A stretch of DNA of 64,000 bases from an uncultured Muribaculaceae bacterium (lineage in GTDB: Bacteria; Bacteroidota; Bacteroidia; Bacteroidales; Muribaculaceae), in assembly GCA_910578395.1 (NCBI GenBank), contig CAJTPZ010000006.1:62001-126000 (forward strand). The letters run 5' to 3'. The notes beneath the pieces are model-generated. The model was given only the letters and a program-made list of their open reading frames with translations. It was not told where the DNA came from and searched no databases. Numbering within the stretch: the stretch's first letter is position 1; each line of letters opens with the position of its first letter. Of this stretch, positions 36,242 through 44,055 are shown in pieces. The position numbers and the translations under genes were made by a program.

Positions 36242-36460
36242 GATTCCATAAAAGGATCAAAATAGAGAAGCGGAGGCTTCCAACAGTAATATTAATAGCG
36301 TTTGCTATTTGTTCCAATCAGAATGAAACGTCGGAAACTTCATTGATAATAAACGGGGACAAGTTGTGAACGTCTGTGCATAGCATGGGCGTGACTTGCC
36401 GTTTATTCCACCATTTCCGACGGGTGCATTCTGGGCAGTTTTCGCCCATGTTTTGTATCT
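36242..36460 (+). ncRNA. Candidate structured RNA or long structured leader
   Basis: Within 36319-36433, five arms pair in nested order: CAGAATG/CATTCTG, CGTCGGAAA/TTTCCGACG, AATAAACGG/CCGTTTATT, CAAGT/ACTTG and CGTCTGTGC/GCATGGGCG with an ATA loop. That is 39 pairs in 115 bases, a few of them G.T. Two small hairpins precede it (GAAGC-GGAG-GCTTC and AATAGC-GTTT-GCTATT). TGGGC-AGTTTTC-GCCCA with a TGTTTTG tail follows. A near-canonical promoter lies upstream. It could be an independent small RNA or the leader of the PAP2 gene at 36505. It shows no RNase P or tmRNA signature; a 6S-like shape is conceivable. Ends are inferred. Confidence 0.45.
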
Positions 36461-36482
36461 GTCAGAAGTGGATTGAATGAAC

Positions 36483-36512
36483 ATTGGCATTCGCAAAAAA
36501 AAGAATGCCAAT
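36483..36512 (+). promoter_or_regulatory. Hairpin over the PAP2 start codon
   Basis: ATTGGCATTC and GAATGCCAAT pair perfectly over 10 bases around a ten-base loop (GC followed by eight A). The right arm contains the likely start ATG (36505) and reaches into the next ATG (36511), so the ribosome entry site would be hidden when folded. Confidence 0.6.
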
Positions 36513-37335
36513 GGTAATAAATGGATTGGGCAAGAGCTTTGCATTGCCCTTACTGCTCGCATGTGTTATCATCAGCTGCCCGTCGTATGCAGCAGAGAAC
36601 ACAATCCTGGATCCGCCAAATGTTTGTTCTGACACATTGGATTTCAGTTGTACAGATGATTTGAGTGAATGTGATGAAAAATTTAAACCCAAGCAACTGA
36701 TACTTCCCGCTTCACTTATAGCGGTGGGAACTTTAGGTGTGTATAATGGTTGTTTCCGGAAATTGAATAATTCTGTCAGAAAAGGAATGGATGATTTACG
36801 GGGCAATCATTATTTCCGCGTGGACAACTATATTCAGTATCTTCCTGCCGTAGCGTATATCGGATTGGATTTCGCGGGTGTAAAGTCCAAACACACATTT
36901 AGAGAGCGTCTGGTCGTAGGTGCAACCGCGCATATTGCAATGGCGGTAGTGGTAAATACCGTGAAACATACGGTAAGAGAGAAAAGGCCGGATTCAAATT
37001 CCCGAAATTCATTTCCATCCGGACATACCGCGACTGTTTTTACCGGAGCGGAACTGGTGCGAGAGGAGTATGGAACAGTTGTAGGAATAACAGCCTACAC
37101 AGTTGCGACGGGAGTTGCATTTCTGCGTATATATAATGGCCGTCATTGGCTTAATGATGTGATTGCCGGTGCCGGTGTTGGAATTCTGTCGGCAAGAATA
37201 GGCTATTGGATGCTCCCTGTCTATAAACGATGGTTTGGATGGGATGATTGTAATACAAAGGATAGTTTTGTTCTGGCTCCGGGGTTCAATTATAGCGATC
37301 GCTCAGTCCTTGTGCATTTTAATTATACGTTTTAA
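36505..37335 (+). CDS. PAP2-family phosphatase (exported)
   Basis: This 276-residue protein has an N-terminal signal or anchor (SFALPLLLACVIISCPSYAA). The three phosphatase motifs are TVREKRPDSNSRNSFPSGH (motifs 1 and 2) and FLRIYNGRHWLNDVIAGAG (motif 3, with its catalytic His and Asp). Such enzymes remove phosphate from lipids, for example undecaprenyl pyrophosphate or lipid A, on the periplasmic side. ATG 36505 is chosen over a TTG at 36484; both fall in the hairpin at 36483-36512. The last residues (RSVLVHFNYTF) resemble an outer-membrane strand signature. Confidence 0.9.
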   Translation: MPMVINGLGKSFALPLLLACVIISCPSYAAENTILDPPNVCSDTLDFSCTDDLSECDEKFKPKQLILPASLIAVGTLGVYNGCFRKLNNSVRKGMDDLRGNHYFRVDNYIQYLPAVAYIGLDFAGVKSKHTFRERLVVGATAHIAMAVVVNTVKHTVREKRPDSNSRNSFPSGHTATVFTGAELVREEYGTVVGITAYTVATGVAFLRIYNGRHWLNDVIAGAGVGILSARIGYWMLPVYKRWFGWDDCNTKDSFVLAPGFNYSDRSVLVHFNYTF

Positions 37336-37445
37336 ATCGGTATGCAGTCCAGGACATGGATCAGCATCGGCATATATAAAATATTAGCATGGAGGATGTA
37401 ATATAAATTTAATATAAAAGAACGGAAGCGGGGTTCTATTTGTTG

Positions 37446-37453
37446 TATCTTTG
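37446..37453 (+). promoter_or_regulatory. -7 box of the Ca2+-ATPase gene
   Basis: TATCTTTG matches TAnnTTTG and stands 41 bases before ATG 37495. No TTTG occurs 20 bases upstream. The preceding gap (37336-37445) shows nothing else. Confidence 0.45.
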
Positions 37454-37494
37454 TTTAGAATTGTACTATAATAAGTTTCAACCTGATTATAAAG

Positions 37495-40155
37495 ATGCAG
37501 CAGACACAAAGTTATCATGGACTTACTGACGCCGAAGTAAAAGAAAGCAGACAGAAATATGGCGTGAACATTCTTACGCCACCGGCAAAAAAGTCGCTTT
37601 TTCTACAGTTTTTGGAAAAGTTCAAAGATCCGCTGATCATGATACTGATTGTAGCGGGCGTGTTGTCGGTGATCATTTCACTGTATGAATATTTTGGTCT
37701 GAATGAAGGCGCTGGAGTTTTTTTTGAGCCTGCAGGTATTTTTATGGCTATCATACTTGCCACAGGTCTTTCGTTTTATTTTGAAGCTAAAGCCGACAAG
37801 GAGTTTGCATTGCTCAATCAGGTAAGTGACGAGGAGCCTGTGACAGTAGTGCGTAACGGTGAGCCGACGCAGGTGCCGAGACACGAAGTTGTTGTCGGTG
37901 ATATAGTGGTTCTGAATACCGGAGAGGAAATTCCTGCTGACGGCGAGCTGCTTGAGGCAGTTTCGCTGAATGTGGATGAGTCGACACTGACTGGAGAGCC
38001 TATATGTCATAAAACGGTGGTTGAGTCGGAGTTTGATCCTGATGCGACTTTCCCGTCCAACCATGCGATGCGCGGCACAAAGATAATGGAGGGCCATGGC
38101 GTGATGCGTGTTACAGCTGTAGGTGACGCAACTGAAAATGGCAAGGTATATGAAGCCGCCCAAGTGACGGACGATACCAAAACTCCGCTTGACGAGCAAT
38201 TTGAGCGTCTTGGCAAACTGATATCAATAGCATCCTATGTAATCGGCGCTCTGATAATAGTGGGGCGTATTGTTGTATATCTTATAGGGGTGGATACGGC
38301 AATCGACTGGATGAAGTTCGGCGCCTATGTGCTTCAGTCGATAATGATTGCAGTGACGCTTGTGGTATGCTCTGTGCCTGAGGGATTGCCGATGGCGGTT
38401 ACGCTGGCTTTGGCTTACTCGATGAGACGCATGTTGAAGACCAACAATCTGGTGCGTAAGATGCATGCATGTGAGACTATGGGTGCTACAACCGTGATAT
38501 GCACAGATAAAACCGGAACGCTGACGCAGAACCGAATGCAGGTCGCTGATGTAAAGATATTCGGTGACCGCGCGTTGCTTATGGAGAATATGGCCGTGAA
38601 TTCAACCGCGCAGCTTGACATGTCGGGCGAGCGTCCGGTTGTGCTTGGTAATCCTACGGAGGGAGCGTTGCTGCTATGGCTTCGTGATGCCGGCTGTGAT
38701 TATCGCGAACTGCGGTCAAGTGTGAAAACGATCGACGAGGTGCCTTTCTCGACCGAGCGCAAGTATATGGCCTCGGTGGTGATGAGTCCCGACGGGAAAA
38801 CATACCTGTTTGTGAAGGGTGCGCCGGAGATTGTGTATGGAATGTCGGAACAAGTGGGTATGGAGCGTGGGGATTTTGATGCGCTTCTGCTTGGTTTTCA
38901 GAATCAGGCTATGCGCACTCTTGGTTTTGCCTATGCTGAGATCCCTGTGGGTATGAATGTTGATACATCAGATCTTAACTCTTATGGATTGATATTTCAA
39001 GGGGTTGTGGCAATATCGGACCCTGTAAGAGCCGAGGTGCCGGGAGCTGTTGCGGAAGCTATAGGGGCCGGAATAAAGATTAAAGTGGTGACAGGAGATA
39101 CTCCGGCAACGGCACGTGAGATCGGACGTCAGGTGGGGTTGTGGAACGATGATGTCGACACAGATCGTAATATTATCACCGGTCCGGAATTTGCCAGGCT
39201 GAGCGATGATGAGCTTTTGGATCGTGTGGAGGATATGAAGATTATCGCCCGTGCCCGCCCGATGGATAAGAAACGCCTGGTAGAGGCGCTCCAGAAACTT
39301 GGGGAAGTTGTGGCTGTAACAGGCGACGGAACGAATGACGCTCCGGCCCTCAAAGCGGCCCAGGTCGGTCTTTCTATGGGTGACGGTACCTCGGTGGCCA
39401 AGGAAGCATCTGATATAACGATTGTCGACAATTCATTTTCGTCGATAGGACGTGCGGTGATGTGGGGACGTTCGCTGTTTCAGAATATAAGGCGTTTCAT
39501 ACTGTTTCAGATGACTGTGAATGTTGTCGCATGTCTGATTGTGCTTGTGGGCGCGTTTCTTGGCACGCAGTCTCCGCTGACTGTGACGCAGATGCTTTGG
39601 GTAAATCTCATTATGGATACGTTTGCGGCAATGGCTCTTGCAGCACTGCCTCCGTCGGAGTCGGTTATGGCCGATAAGCCGCGCCGTCGTGATGAGTTTA
39701 TTATAAGCAAGCCTATGCGCAATTTCATCATAGGCGTAGGTGGTCTGTTCTTTGTCGTTCTTCTTGCTTTGCTCCTTATTCTCGAGCATAATGATATCAC
39801 TTCGCTGACTCAGCTTTCACACCTTCACTGGGGAGCAGAATCGGGGCTTACACCGTATGAATTATCTCTCTTTTTCACTACATTTGTTTTTCTACAGTTC
39901 TGGAACATGTTTAACGCGCGTGCATATGCTACCGGACGTTCGGCTCTTGCTCTGAGACATTGCGGTGAATTCGGGCTTATCGCTTCGATGATTTTGGTCG
40001 GACAGATCATCATAGTGCAGATTGGCGGAGAGTTTTTCAATGTCACACCTCTAAAGCTGGCCGACTGGCTTATAATTGTCGGAGGCACGTCGATGGTTCT
40101 GTGGATCGGTGAATTGATAAGATTTGTGAAGCATCTGGGAAAGTCCGGAAAATAA
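37495..40155 (+). CDS. PMCA-type calcium-translocating P-type ATPase
   Basis: This 886-residue ion pump has the N-terminal cation-ATPase motif, the actuator-domain TGE in DESTLTGEPICHK, and TM4 with VCSVPEGLPMAVTLALAYSM (PEGLP near residue 296, a Ca2+-pump mark). The phosphorylated Asp338 is in CTDKTGTLTQNRMQ, KGAPEIVYG lies in the nucleotide domain, and TGDGTNDAPALKAAQVG in the hinge. TM6 reads WVNLIMDTFAAMALA, close to the Ca2+ site of PMCA pumps. It should export Ca2+ (or Mn2+) from the cytoplasm. A GNAT gene follows 12 bases later. Confidence 0.93.
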   Translation: MQQTQSYHGLTDAEVKESRQKYGVNILTPPAKKSLFLQFLEKFKDPLIMILIVAGVLSVIISLYEYFGLNEGAGVFFEPAGIFMAIILATGLSFYFEAKADKEFALLNQVSDEEPVTVVRNGEPTQVPRHEVVVGDIVVLNTGEEIPADGELLEAVSLNVDESTLTGEPICHKTVVESEFDPDATFPSNHAMRGTKIMEGHGVMRVTAVGDATENGKVYEAAQVTDDTKTPLDEQFERLGKLISIASYVIGALIIVGRIVVYLIGVDTAIDWMKFGAYVLQSIMIAVTLVVCSVPEGLPMAVTLALAYSMRRMLKTNNLVRKMHACETMGATTVICTDKTGTLTQNRMQVADVKIFGDRALLMENMAVNSTAQLDMSGERPVVLGNPTEGALLLWLRDAGCDYRELRSSVKTIDEVPFSTERKYMASVVMSPDGKTYLFVKGAPEIVYGMSEQVGMERGDFDALLLGFQNQAMRTLGFAYAEIPVGMNVDTSDLNSYGLIFQGVVAISDPVRAEVPGAVAEAIGAGIKIKVVTGDTPATAREIGRQVGLWNDDVDTDRNIITGPEFARLSDDELLDRVEDMKIIARARPMDKKRLVEALQKLGEVVAVTGDGTNDAPALKAAQVGLSMGDGTSVAKEASDITIVDNSFSSIGRAVMWGRSLFQNIRRFILFQMTVNVVACLIVLVGAFLGTQSPLTVTQMLWVNLIMDTFAAMALAALPPSESVMADKPRRRDEFIISKPMRNFIIGVGGLFFVVLLALLLILEHNDITSLTQLSHLHWGAESGLTPYELSLFFTTFVFLQFWNMFNARAYATGRSALALRHCGEFGLIASMILVGQIIIVQIGGEFFNVTPLKLADWLIIVGGTSMVLWIGELIRFVKHLGKSGK

Positions 40156-40167
40156 CAATAAGATAAA

Positions 40168-40749
40168 ATGGAATTTACGATAGAAAAGGCGACAGTTGCC
40201 GATGCTCCGCTTATTGCGCGGGGAGTGGCAATGGCTCTTGGAATCGATATAGAAGATCAGTCGGAATTTGCCGATGTAAGGAGGAATGGTTTTTGCCGCC
40301 AGATTTTTGGTGAGCTTGCGGCAAGGACTGACTCACAATACAGTTATGTGAACACTTTGAAGGCAGTAACCGCCGATGGTCAAGTCGCCGGAATATTGGT
40401 GAGCTATGACGGTGCGAAATTGCATGGACTTCGTGAGGCATTCTATGAAGTGGTCGAGAACTGTACGGGGAAGAATATGCGTGGGATGAGCGATGAGACG
40501 GATCCGCAGGAGTGGTATCTTGACAGTCTTGCGGTATGGCCAGAGTACCGGCATCAGGGTATAGGGGCGGCATTGCTGAATGCCGGTATTGCTCAGGCAT
40601 GTACGGCAGGGAAACCTGCGGGGCTGCTTGTAGACAAGACTAATCTCGGAGCGAGAAAAATGTATGAGTCAATAGGCTTTGTGCGTATCGGTGACAGGCC
40701 CTTCGCCGGTATAATGATGGACCATATGCGTGTTCTGTCTGATCTATAA
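40168..40749 (+). CDS. GNAT family N-acetyltransferase
   Basis: This 193-residue protein has the GNAT acetyl-CoA motif A in LDSLAVWPEYRHQGIGAALL and the C-terminal strand pair in NLGARKMYESIGFVRIGDRP. The N-terminal 100 residues are less typical, with an inserted segment ahead of motif A. Substrate is unknown. It starts 12 bases after the Ca2+-ATPase and is probably co-transcribed with it. It is the first of three unrelated-looking GNAT genes within 2 kb. Confidence 0.87.
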   Translation: MEFTIEKATVADAPLIARGVAMALGIDIEDQSEFADVRRNGFCRQIFGELAARTDSQYSYVNTLKAVTADGQVAGILVSYDGAKLHGLREAFYEVVENCTGKNMRGMSDETDPQEWYLDSLAVWPEYRHQGIGAALLNAGIAQACTAGKPAGLLVDKTNLGARKMYESIGFVRIGDRPFAGIMMDHMRVLSDL

Positions 40750-40811
40750 CAGGCTGATATTTCTATTCCGGATAATGGAGAATAAATTGTATATAATTTG
40801 CGTGCCTAAAA

Positions 40812-40843
40812 TTTGGACATGTAAAAACTTTTAAATACATTTG
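40812..40843 (+). promoter_or_regulatory. Promoter of tRNA-Ser
   Basis: TTTG at 40812-40815 and TACATTTG at 40836-40843 are 20 bases apart, the same spacing as the tRNA-Glu and polysaccharide promoters. The tRNA begins 29 bases after the -7 box. Confidence 0.75.
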
Positions 40844-40871
40844 CACTCACAAAACCGAAATAACGGCCTTT

Positions 40872-40958
40872 GGAGAGGTGGGTGAGTGGCTGAAACCACC
40901 AGTTTGCTAAACTGACGTAGGAGCAATCCTACCACGAGTTCGAATCTCGTCCTCTCCG
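40872..40958 (+). tRNA. tRNA-Ser (anticodon GCT)
   Basis: The acceptor stem GGAGAGG/CCTCTCC is perfect. The anticodon loop TTGCTAA gives GCT (reads AGC/AGT), the long variable arm (GTAGGAGCAATCCTAC) is that of a class II tRNA, and the T arm is CGAG-TTCGAAT-CTCG. Discriminator G is followed by CA. Confidence 0.95.
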
Positions 40959-40959
40959 C

Positions 40960-40993
40960 AACAACCCCAAGAGCATTTGCCCTTGGGGTTGTT
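40960..40993 (+). terminator. Terminator after tRNA-Ser
   Basis: AACAACCCCAAG and CTTGGGGTTGTT form a perfect 12-bp stem with loop AGCATTTGCC, directly after the tRNA. The tail is GGCGTTT, so the T-run is weak. Confidence 0.8.
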
Positions 40994-41043
40994 GGCGTTT
41001 AAGAGATATGGTTATTTCGGTATCAGTTGAATTGTTGGTGAAG

Positions 41044-41574
41044 ATGGATTTGAAAATATATATCAGACAGGAAGAACAATGTGATTTCAAGCTTGTTGAA
41101 CAACTTGTAGATTCGGCTTTCAAATATGCTGAACATAGTGATGGAAATGAAGCCTCATTGGTGAGAAATCTTAGGGATAGTGAGAGTTTTATACCGGAAT
41201 TATCTTTAGTGGCAATTGTTGACAATGTGGTTGCCGGGCATATTCTTTTTACAAGGATCGGCATTGGCGATGGAACCGGAATCGCGCTTGCTCCGCTGTC
41301 GGTGTTGCCTTCTTATCAGCGCAAAGGCATAGGTTCGGCTTTGATTGTATATGCTCATGAGAAGGCGAGGAGGATGGGATTTGCGGTTTCGGTAGTTTTA
41401 GGATCTCCAAAGTATTATATGCGTCATGGCTATGTTCCGGCTGACAGTTTTGGCATAACGTCACCTTTTGAAGTGGCAGAGGAGTATTATATGGCATGTC
41501 AGCTTTGTGAACATGGTCAGTCTGCTCCACAGGGTGTTGTTCTCTATGACCGGGCTTTTGGTGTTGAGGGATGA
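41044..41574 (+). CDS. GNAT family N-acetyltransferase (YhbS-like)
   Basis: This 176-residue protein has FTRIGIGDGTGIALAPLSVL, then VLPSYQRKGIGSALIVYAHE (motif A) and VSVVLGSPKYYMRHGYVPAD, the pattern of the YhbS-type acetyltransferases. I start at ATG 41044 (MDLKIYIRQEEQ) because an earlier ATG at 41008 adds only hydrophobic residues before the conserved fold. It sits just behind the tRNA-Ser terminator, so it needs its own promoter, which I cannot place. Confidence 0.85.
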   Translation: MDLKIYIRQEEQCDFKLVEQLVDSAFKYAEHSDGNEASLVRNLRDSESFIPELSLVAIVDNVVAGHILFTRIGIGDGTGIALAPLSVLPSYQRKGIGSALIVYAHEKARRMGFAVSVVLGSPKYYMRHGYVPADSFGITSPFEVAEEYYMACQLCEHGQSAPQGVVLYDRAFGVEG

Positions 41575-41680
41575 GGTATTTGGATAGCAGTATGGTATCT
41601 GATAGGCCTTATGATGAATTTTGCGGGTTTGGCAGATTTGAGTAAGTTTGTTAGATATATAGGATTATTATGTGGATATT

Positions 41681-42184
41681 ATGAATACTTTTGAGACCGA
41701 TAGACTTATCATGCGTCCGTGGCGGACAGACGATGCCGAGGCTTTATATAAGTATGCTTCAGACGGAAGAGTAAGTGAACTGGCTCTCTGGCCAAGGCAT
41801 ACATCGGTTGAGATGAGCCGCGAGGTAATAGAGTCGTTTTTTATGCCGAATCCGCTTGTATTTGCCATAGTCCTTAAAGATACAGGCGAGCCGGTAGGGT
41901 GCATAGGGATTGTGCCGGAGGGTGATGAGCACTATAGTGTAGATATAGGAGAGCGTGAAGTGGGCTATTGGATCGGTCACCGGTATTGGGGTAAAGGATT
42001 TACGACGGAGGCATTGCGTGGACTGATTGGTTTCTGCCGGAATAAGATTGCAAAGTTGCTGATAACAACAGATGCCGGAAATTATGCATCACAGTGTGTG
42101 GCTGAAAAGTGCGGATTCATCTTTGTTGAAAATTATATGTATAACGGTGTCGAGACCAAAGCATACAAATTACTCCTGACATAA
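41681..42184 (+). CDS. GNAT family N-acetyltransferase (RimJ/RimL-like)
   Basis: This 167-residue protein begins FETDRLIMRPWRTDDAEALY, the standard opening of the RimJ/RimL ribosomal-protein acetyltransferase group. VGYWIGHRYWGKGFTTEALR is motif A, and NYASQCVAEKCGFIFVENYM the C-terminal part. Many members act on small molecules or antibiotics rather than ribosomal proteins, so the substrate is open. ATG 41681 is preferred over a GTG nine bases earlier. Confidence 0.88.
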   Translation: MNTFETDRLIMRPWRTDDAEALYKYASDGRVSELALWPRHTSVEMSREVIESFFMPNPLVFAIVLKDTGEPVGCIGIVPEGDEHYSVDIGEREVGYWIGHRYWGKGFTTEALRGLIGFCRNKIAKLLITTDAGNYASQCVAEKCGFIFVENYMYNGVETKAYKLLLT

Positions 42185-42212
42185 GATTGCTTTATCAGTA
42201 TGATAGCGGCAA

Positions 42213-42581
42213 CTATTGATTTGACCGGATGATGGCCGGGTAGTTGTCGACAGCCCAATTGATGAGAGCCTTTATATGAGGCATCAGAGTCTGTCCAAGG
42301 GGAGAAAGAGAGTATTCGACACGTGGAGGAATTTCGGCATGTATTGTGCGTGTTATCAGTCCGTCTGCTTCGAGGTTTCGTAGCGTTTCAGTGAGGACTT
42401 TCGGAGAAATATCCGGAATGGCTTTTCCTATGGCATTGAATCGTGTCGCTGGATTTTCTGCCAGTATACAGAGGATGAGCATCGCCCATTTTCCAGAGAA
42501 ACGGGAGATTACGTTTCTGACGGGGCACGATGATGTACAGGTATATTTTTTTAGATTTTCTTTCAGAGGCAAGCTGTTCAT
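42213..42581 (-). CDS. HxlR-family transcriptional regulator
   Basis: This 122-residue winged-helix protein has the family motifs CPVRNVISRFSGKWAMLILC, RFNAIGKAIPDISPKVLTET and RNLEADGLITRTI, with YSLSPLGQTLMPHIKALINW at the end. The N-terminal cysteine in CTSSCPVRNV matches the redox or electrophile-sensing Cys of many HxlR members. It is divergent from the cupin gene at 42724, and a nested palindrome lies between them, so autoregulation and control of the cupin are likely. An upstream TTG (42587) is less likely as start. Confidence 0.92.
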   Translation of the reverse strand: MNSLPLKENLKKYTCTSSCPVRNVISRFSGKWAMLILCILAENPATRFNAIGKAIPDISPKVLTETLRNLEADGLITRTIHAEIPPRVEYSLSPLGQTLMPHIKALINWAVDNYPAIIRSNQ

Positions 42582-42592
42582 TGTCAATAATG

Positions 42593-42627
42593 GTTACTTT
42601 GATGTAAGTGACTTACGATATTGTAAC
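42593..42627. promoter_or_regulatory. Nested palindrome, probable HxlR operator
   Basis: The inner site GTAAGTGACTTAC (42604-42616) is a perfect 6-1-6 palindrome. Around it, GTTAC (42593-42597) and GTAAC (42623-42627) pair at equal distance, so both dyads share the centre 42610. The site is 12 bases upstream of the HxlR start and about 100 bases before the cupin start. Confidence 0.65.
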
Positions 42628-42723
42628 GTCTTGTTTAATTGGTGGATAGGGTTTAAATTCGCGCTATCGTAAAGAAAGCGGCTATCAGTTGCAAAGTAAT
42701 TTAAAATTCTATTTTAACAAAAA

Positions 42724-43134
42724 ATGAGTGACGTAAAAATTCTAAACAGAGGTGAGAAATTTGCCCATGCATCAGTCGGGACAATCAGAGGTTTTGACGG
42801 TAAGCAGTTTGCCAAGGATGTTATGGGCGCAAGTTCGTGTGAAATTTCGGTGGGAACGCTTACAGAGGGCGCTTCTGTGCCGTTTTTTCACAGTCATAAG
42901 GAAAATGAGGAGAATTATATCATCCTCTCAGGAGTGGGTCGTTTTCAGGTAAATAACGAAGTATTTGATATTGCGGAGGGTTCTATAGTGCGTGTCTCTA
43001 CCGATTGCGACCGTAATCTGAAGTGTACTTCTGTCGAGCCTATGACTTATATCTGTATACAGGCCAAGGAGAGTAGTCTTGGATGTTATACAATGACAGA
43101 TGCGGAAATTACAGAGCGGGAGAGTCTGTTGTGA
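42724..43134 (+). CDS. Cupin-domain protein
   Basis: This 136-residue single-domain cupin has FFHSHKENEENYIILSGVGR, the first cupin motif with its His and Glu metal ligands, followed by FQVNNEVFDIAEGSIVRV for the second half. Metal-binding residues for the second motif are less clear. Function is unknown; the divergent HxlR regulator suggests a stress- or electrophile-induced role. A 14-bp hairpin follows the stop. Confidence 0.85.
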   Translation: MSDVKILNRGEKFAHASVGTIRGFDGKQFAKDVMGASSCEISVGTLTEGASVPFFHSHKENEENYIILSGVGRFQVNNEVFDIAEGSIVRVSTDCDRNLKCTSVEPMTYICIQAKESSLGCYTMTDAEITERESLL

Positions 43135-43143
43135 TAAAAGAAA

Positions 43144-43177
43144 ATGACTGGTGATTTAATTATAAATCATCAGTCAT
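43144..43177. terminator. Hairpin after the cupin gene
   Basis: ATGACTGGTGATTT and AAATCATCAGTCAT pair over 14 bases (one G.T) around AATTAT, 9 bases after the cupin stop and 36 before the end of the convergent DUF4886 gene. No long T-run is present; it may serve both strands. Confidence 0.6.
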
Positions 43178-43213
43178 CACCGGGTGCGTATATATGAGTC
43201 TGATTTTTAGAAG

Positions 43214-44044
43214 TTATTGTATCTCAGTTACATTCCAAGGTGCTGATACTGCCGCATGGGCCGCACGTCGGGCTATGGCGGTATCGGTGCCGCTTACACC
43301 GTCGGGGATGTAGGTGTTCTTTGTGACATCTTTGCCAAACAGGGTCTCATACCATGTGCAGGCTGCAATGAATCGGCCTATTTTAAGATCAAGATGGTAG
43401 CCGTCGCGGTTCAGGTTGTCGCCGAGTGCTGATGTGCGCCCGTTCTGTATGGCAGTTCCTGAAGGAATGACAAGTGTGATTCCGGCGGTGTTGATTGCCT
43501 GCCTGACAGCAGAGCAGATATGACGATACATGTCTTCCTGACTATGATTGTAGTAGTCAAATGCCCAATGGCTGGCATTTGCGGCGTAAGCCCATGTCTG
43601 ATGAAAGCCGATTTCGGGGTTGTATGCCGTGTTTGTTCTTATGTAGGCTGTAAGCCGTGTTATCCATGGGGTGTAGCTGTCGGAAAGACCGGAGTAATGG
43701 CTTGCCTGCTGTAATGTGACTACATCCCATTTATCATCGGTCAAAGCATCCTTGATTGTCATTTTATCGGTCTGGGTCATTTTGCCGTTGACATCTATCT
43801 TGCGGTAACGATAGGCCGGAGAGTCATATATGGCATTGTAGAAGTGCTTTTCAAGCTCACATCCTCCGATGTAAAGATTTCCGATGATTGCCGTGTCACC
43901 GGCTGCTGCCGCAATTTCATGCAGATTCTGCTCTATCGCGTCCTCAGAGAAACTGTTGCCTATGGCAAGTATGCGCACGGTGCGTGCATTGCAACAGATC
44001 GAGGCTGTGAGGATCAGGAAAAGTAATGCGATTTTTCTGACCAT
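43214..44044 (-). CDS. DUF4886 family exported protein (SGNH-hydrolase-like)
   Basis: This 276-residue protein has a signal peptide (IALLFLILTASICCNA) and then VRILAIGNSFSEDAIEQNLH, a GNSF block resembling the GDSL/SGNH nucleophile motif. WDVVTLQQASHYSG and RDGYHLDLKIGRFIAAC supply the remaining SGNH-like blocks, including a late Asp-x-x-His. DUF4886 proteins are common in Bacteroidales and probably act as esterases on glycans, but this is not proven. The start ATG 44044 lies 11 bases after the stop of the 7TM-HD gene on the same strand. Confidence 0.8.
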   Translation of the reverse strand: MVRKIALLFLILTASICCNARTVRILAIGNSFSEDAIEQNLHEIAAAAGDTAIIGNLYIGGCELEKHFYNAIYDSPAYRYRKIDVNGKMTQTDKMTIKDALTDDKWDVVTLQQASHYSGLSDSYTPWITRLTAYIRTNTAYNPEIGFHQTWAYAANASHWAFDYYNHSQEDMYRHICSAVRQAINTAGITLVIPSGTAIQNGRTSALGDNLNRDGYHLDLKIGRFIAACTWYETLFGKDVTKNTYIPDGVSGTDTAIARRAAHAAVSAPWNVTEIQ

Positions 44045-44055
44045 GGTCAATTTTG

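Noticed and set aside
35316..36317. A 333-codon open frame on the minus strand across the metal permease gene
   Set aside because: It lies opposite a clear membrane permease, has low-complexity His/Arg/Asn-rich content and no recognisable domain; it is a coding shadow.
36319..36433. Inverted-repeat mobile element (MITE) as explanation of the paired arms
   Set aside because: No flanking target-site duplication is visible and the arms contain G.T pairs and uneven internal loops; an RNA fold explains it better, though copy number in the genome was not testable.
36242..36460. RNase P RNA, tmRNA or SRP RNA
   Set aside because: The conserved core motifs of these RNAs (for example GAGGAAAGTCC of RNase P) are not present by eye.
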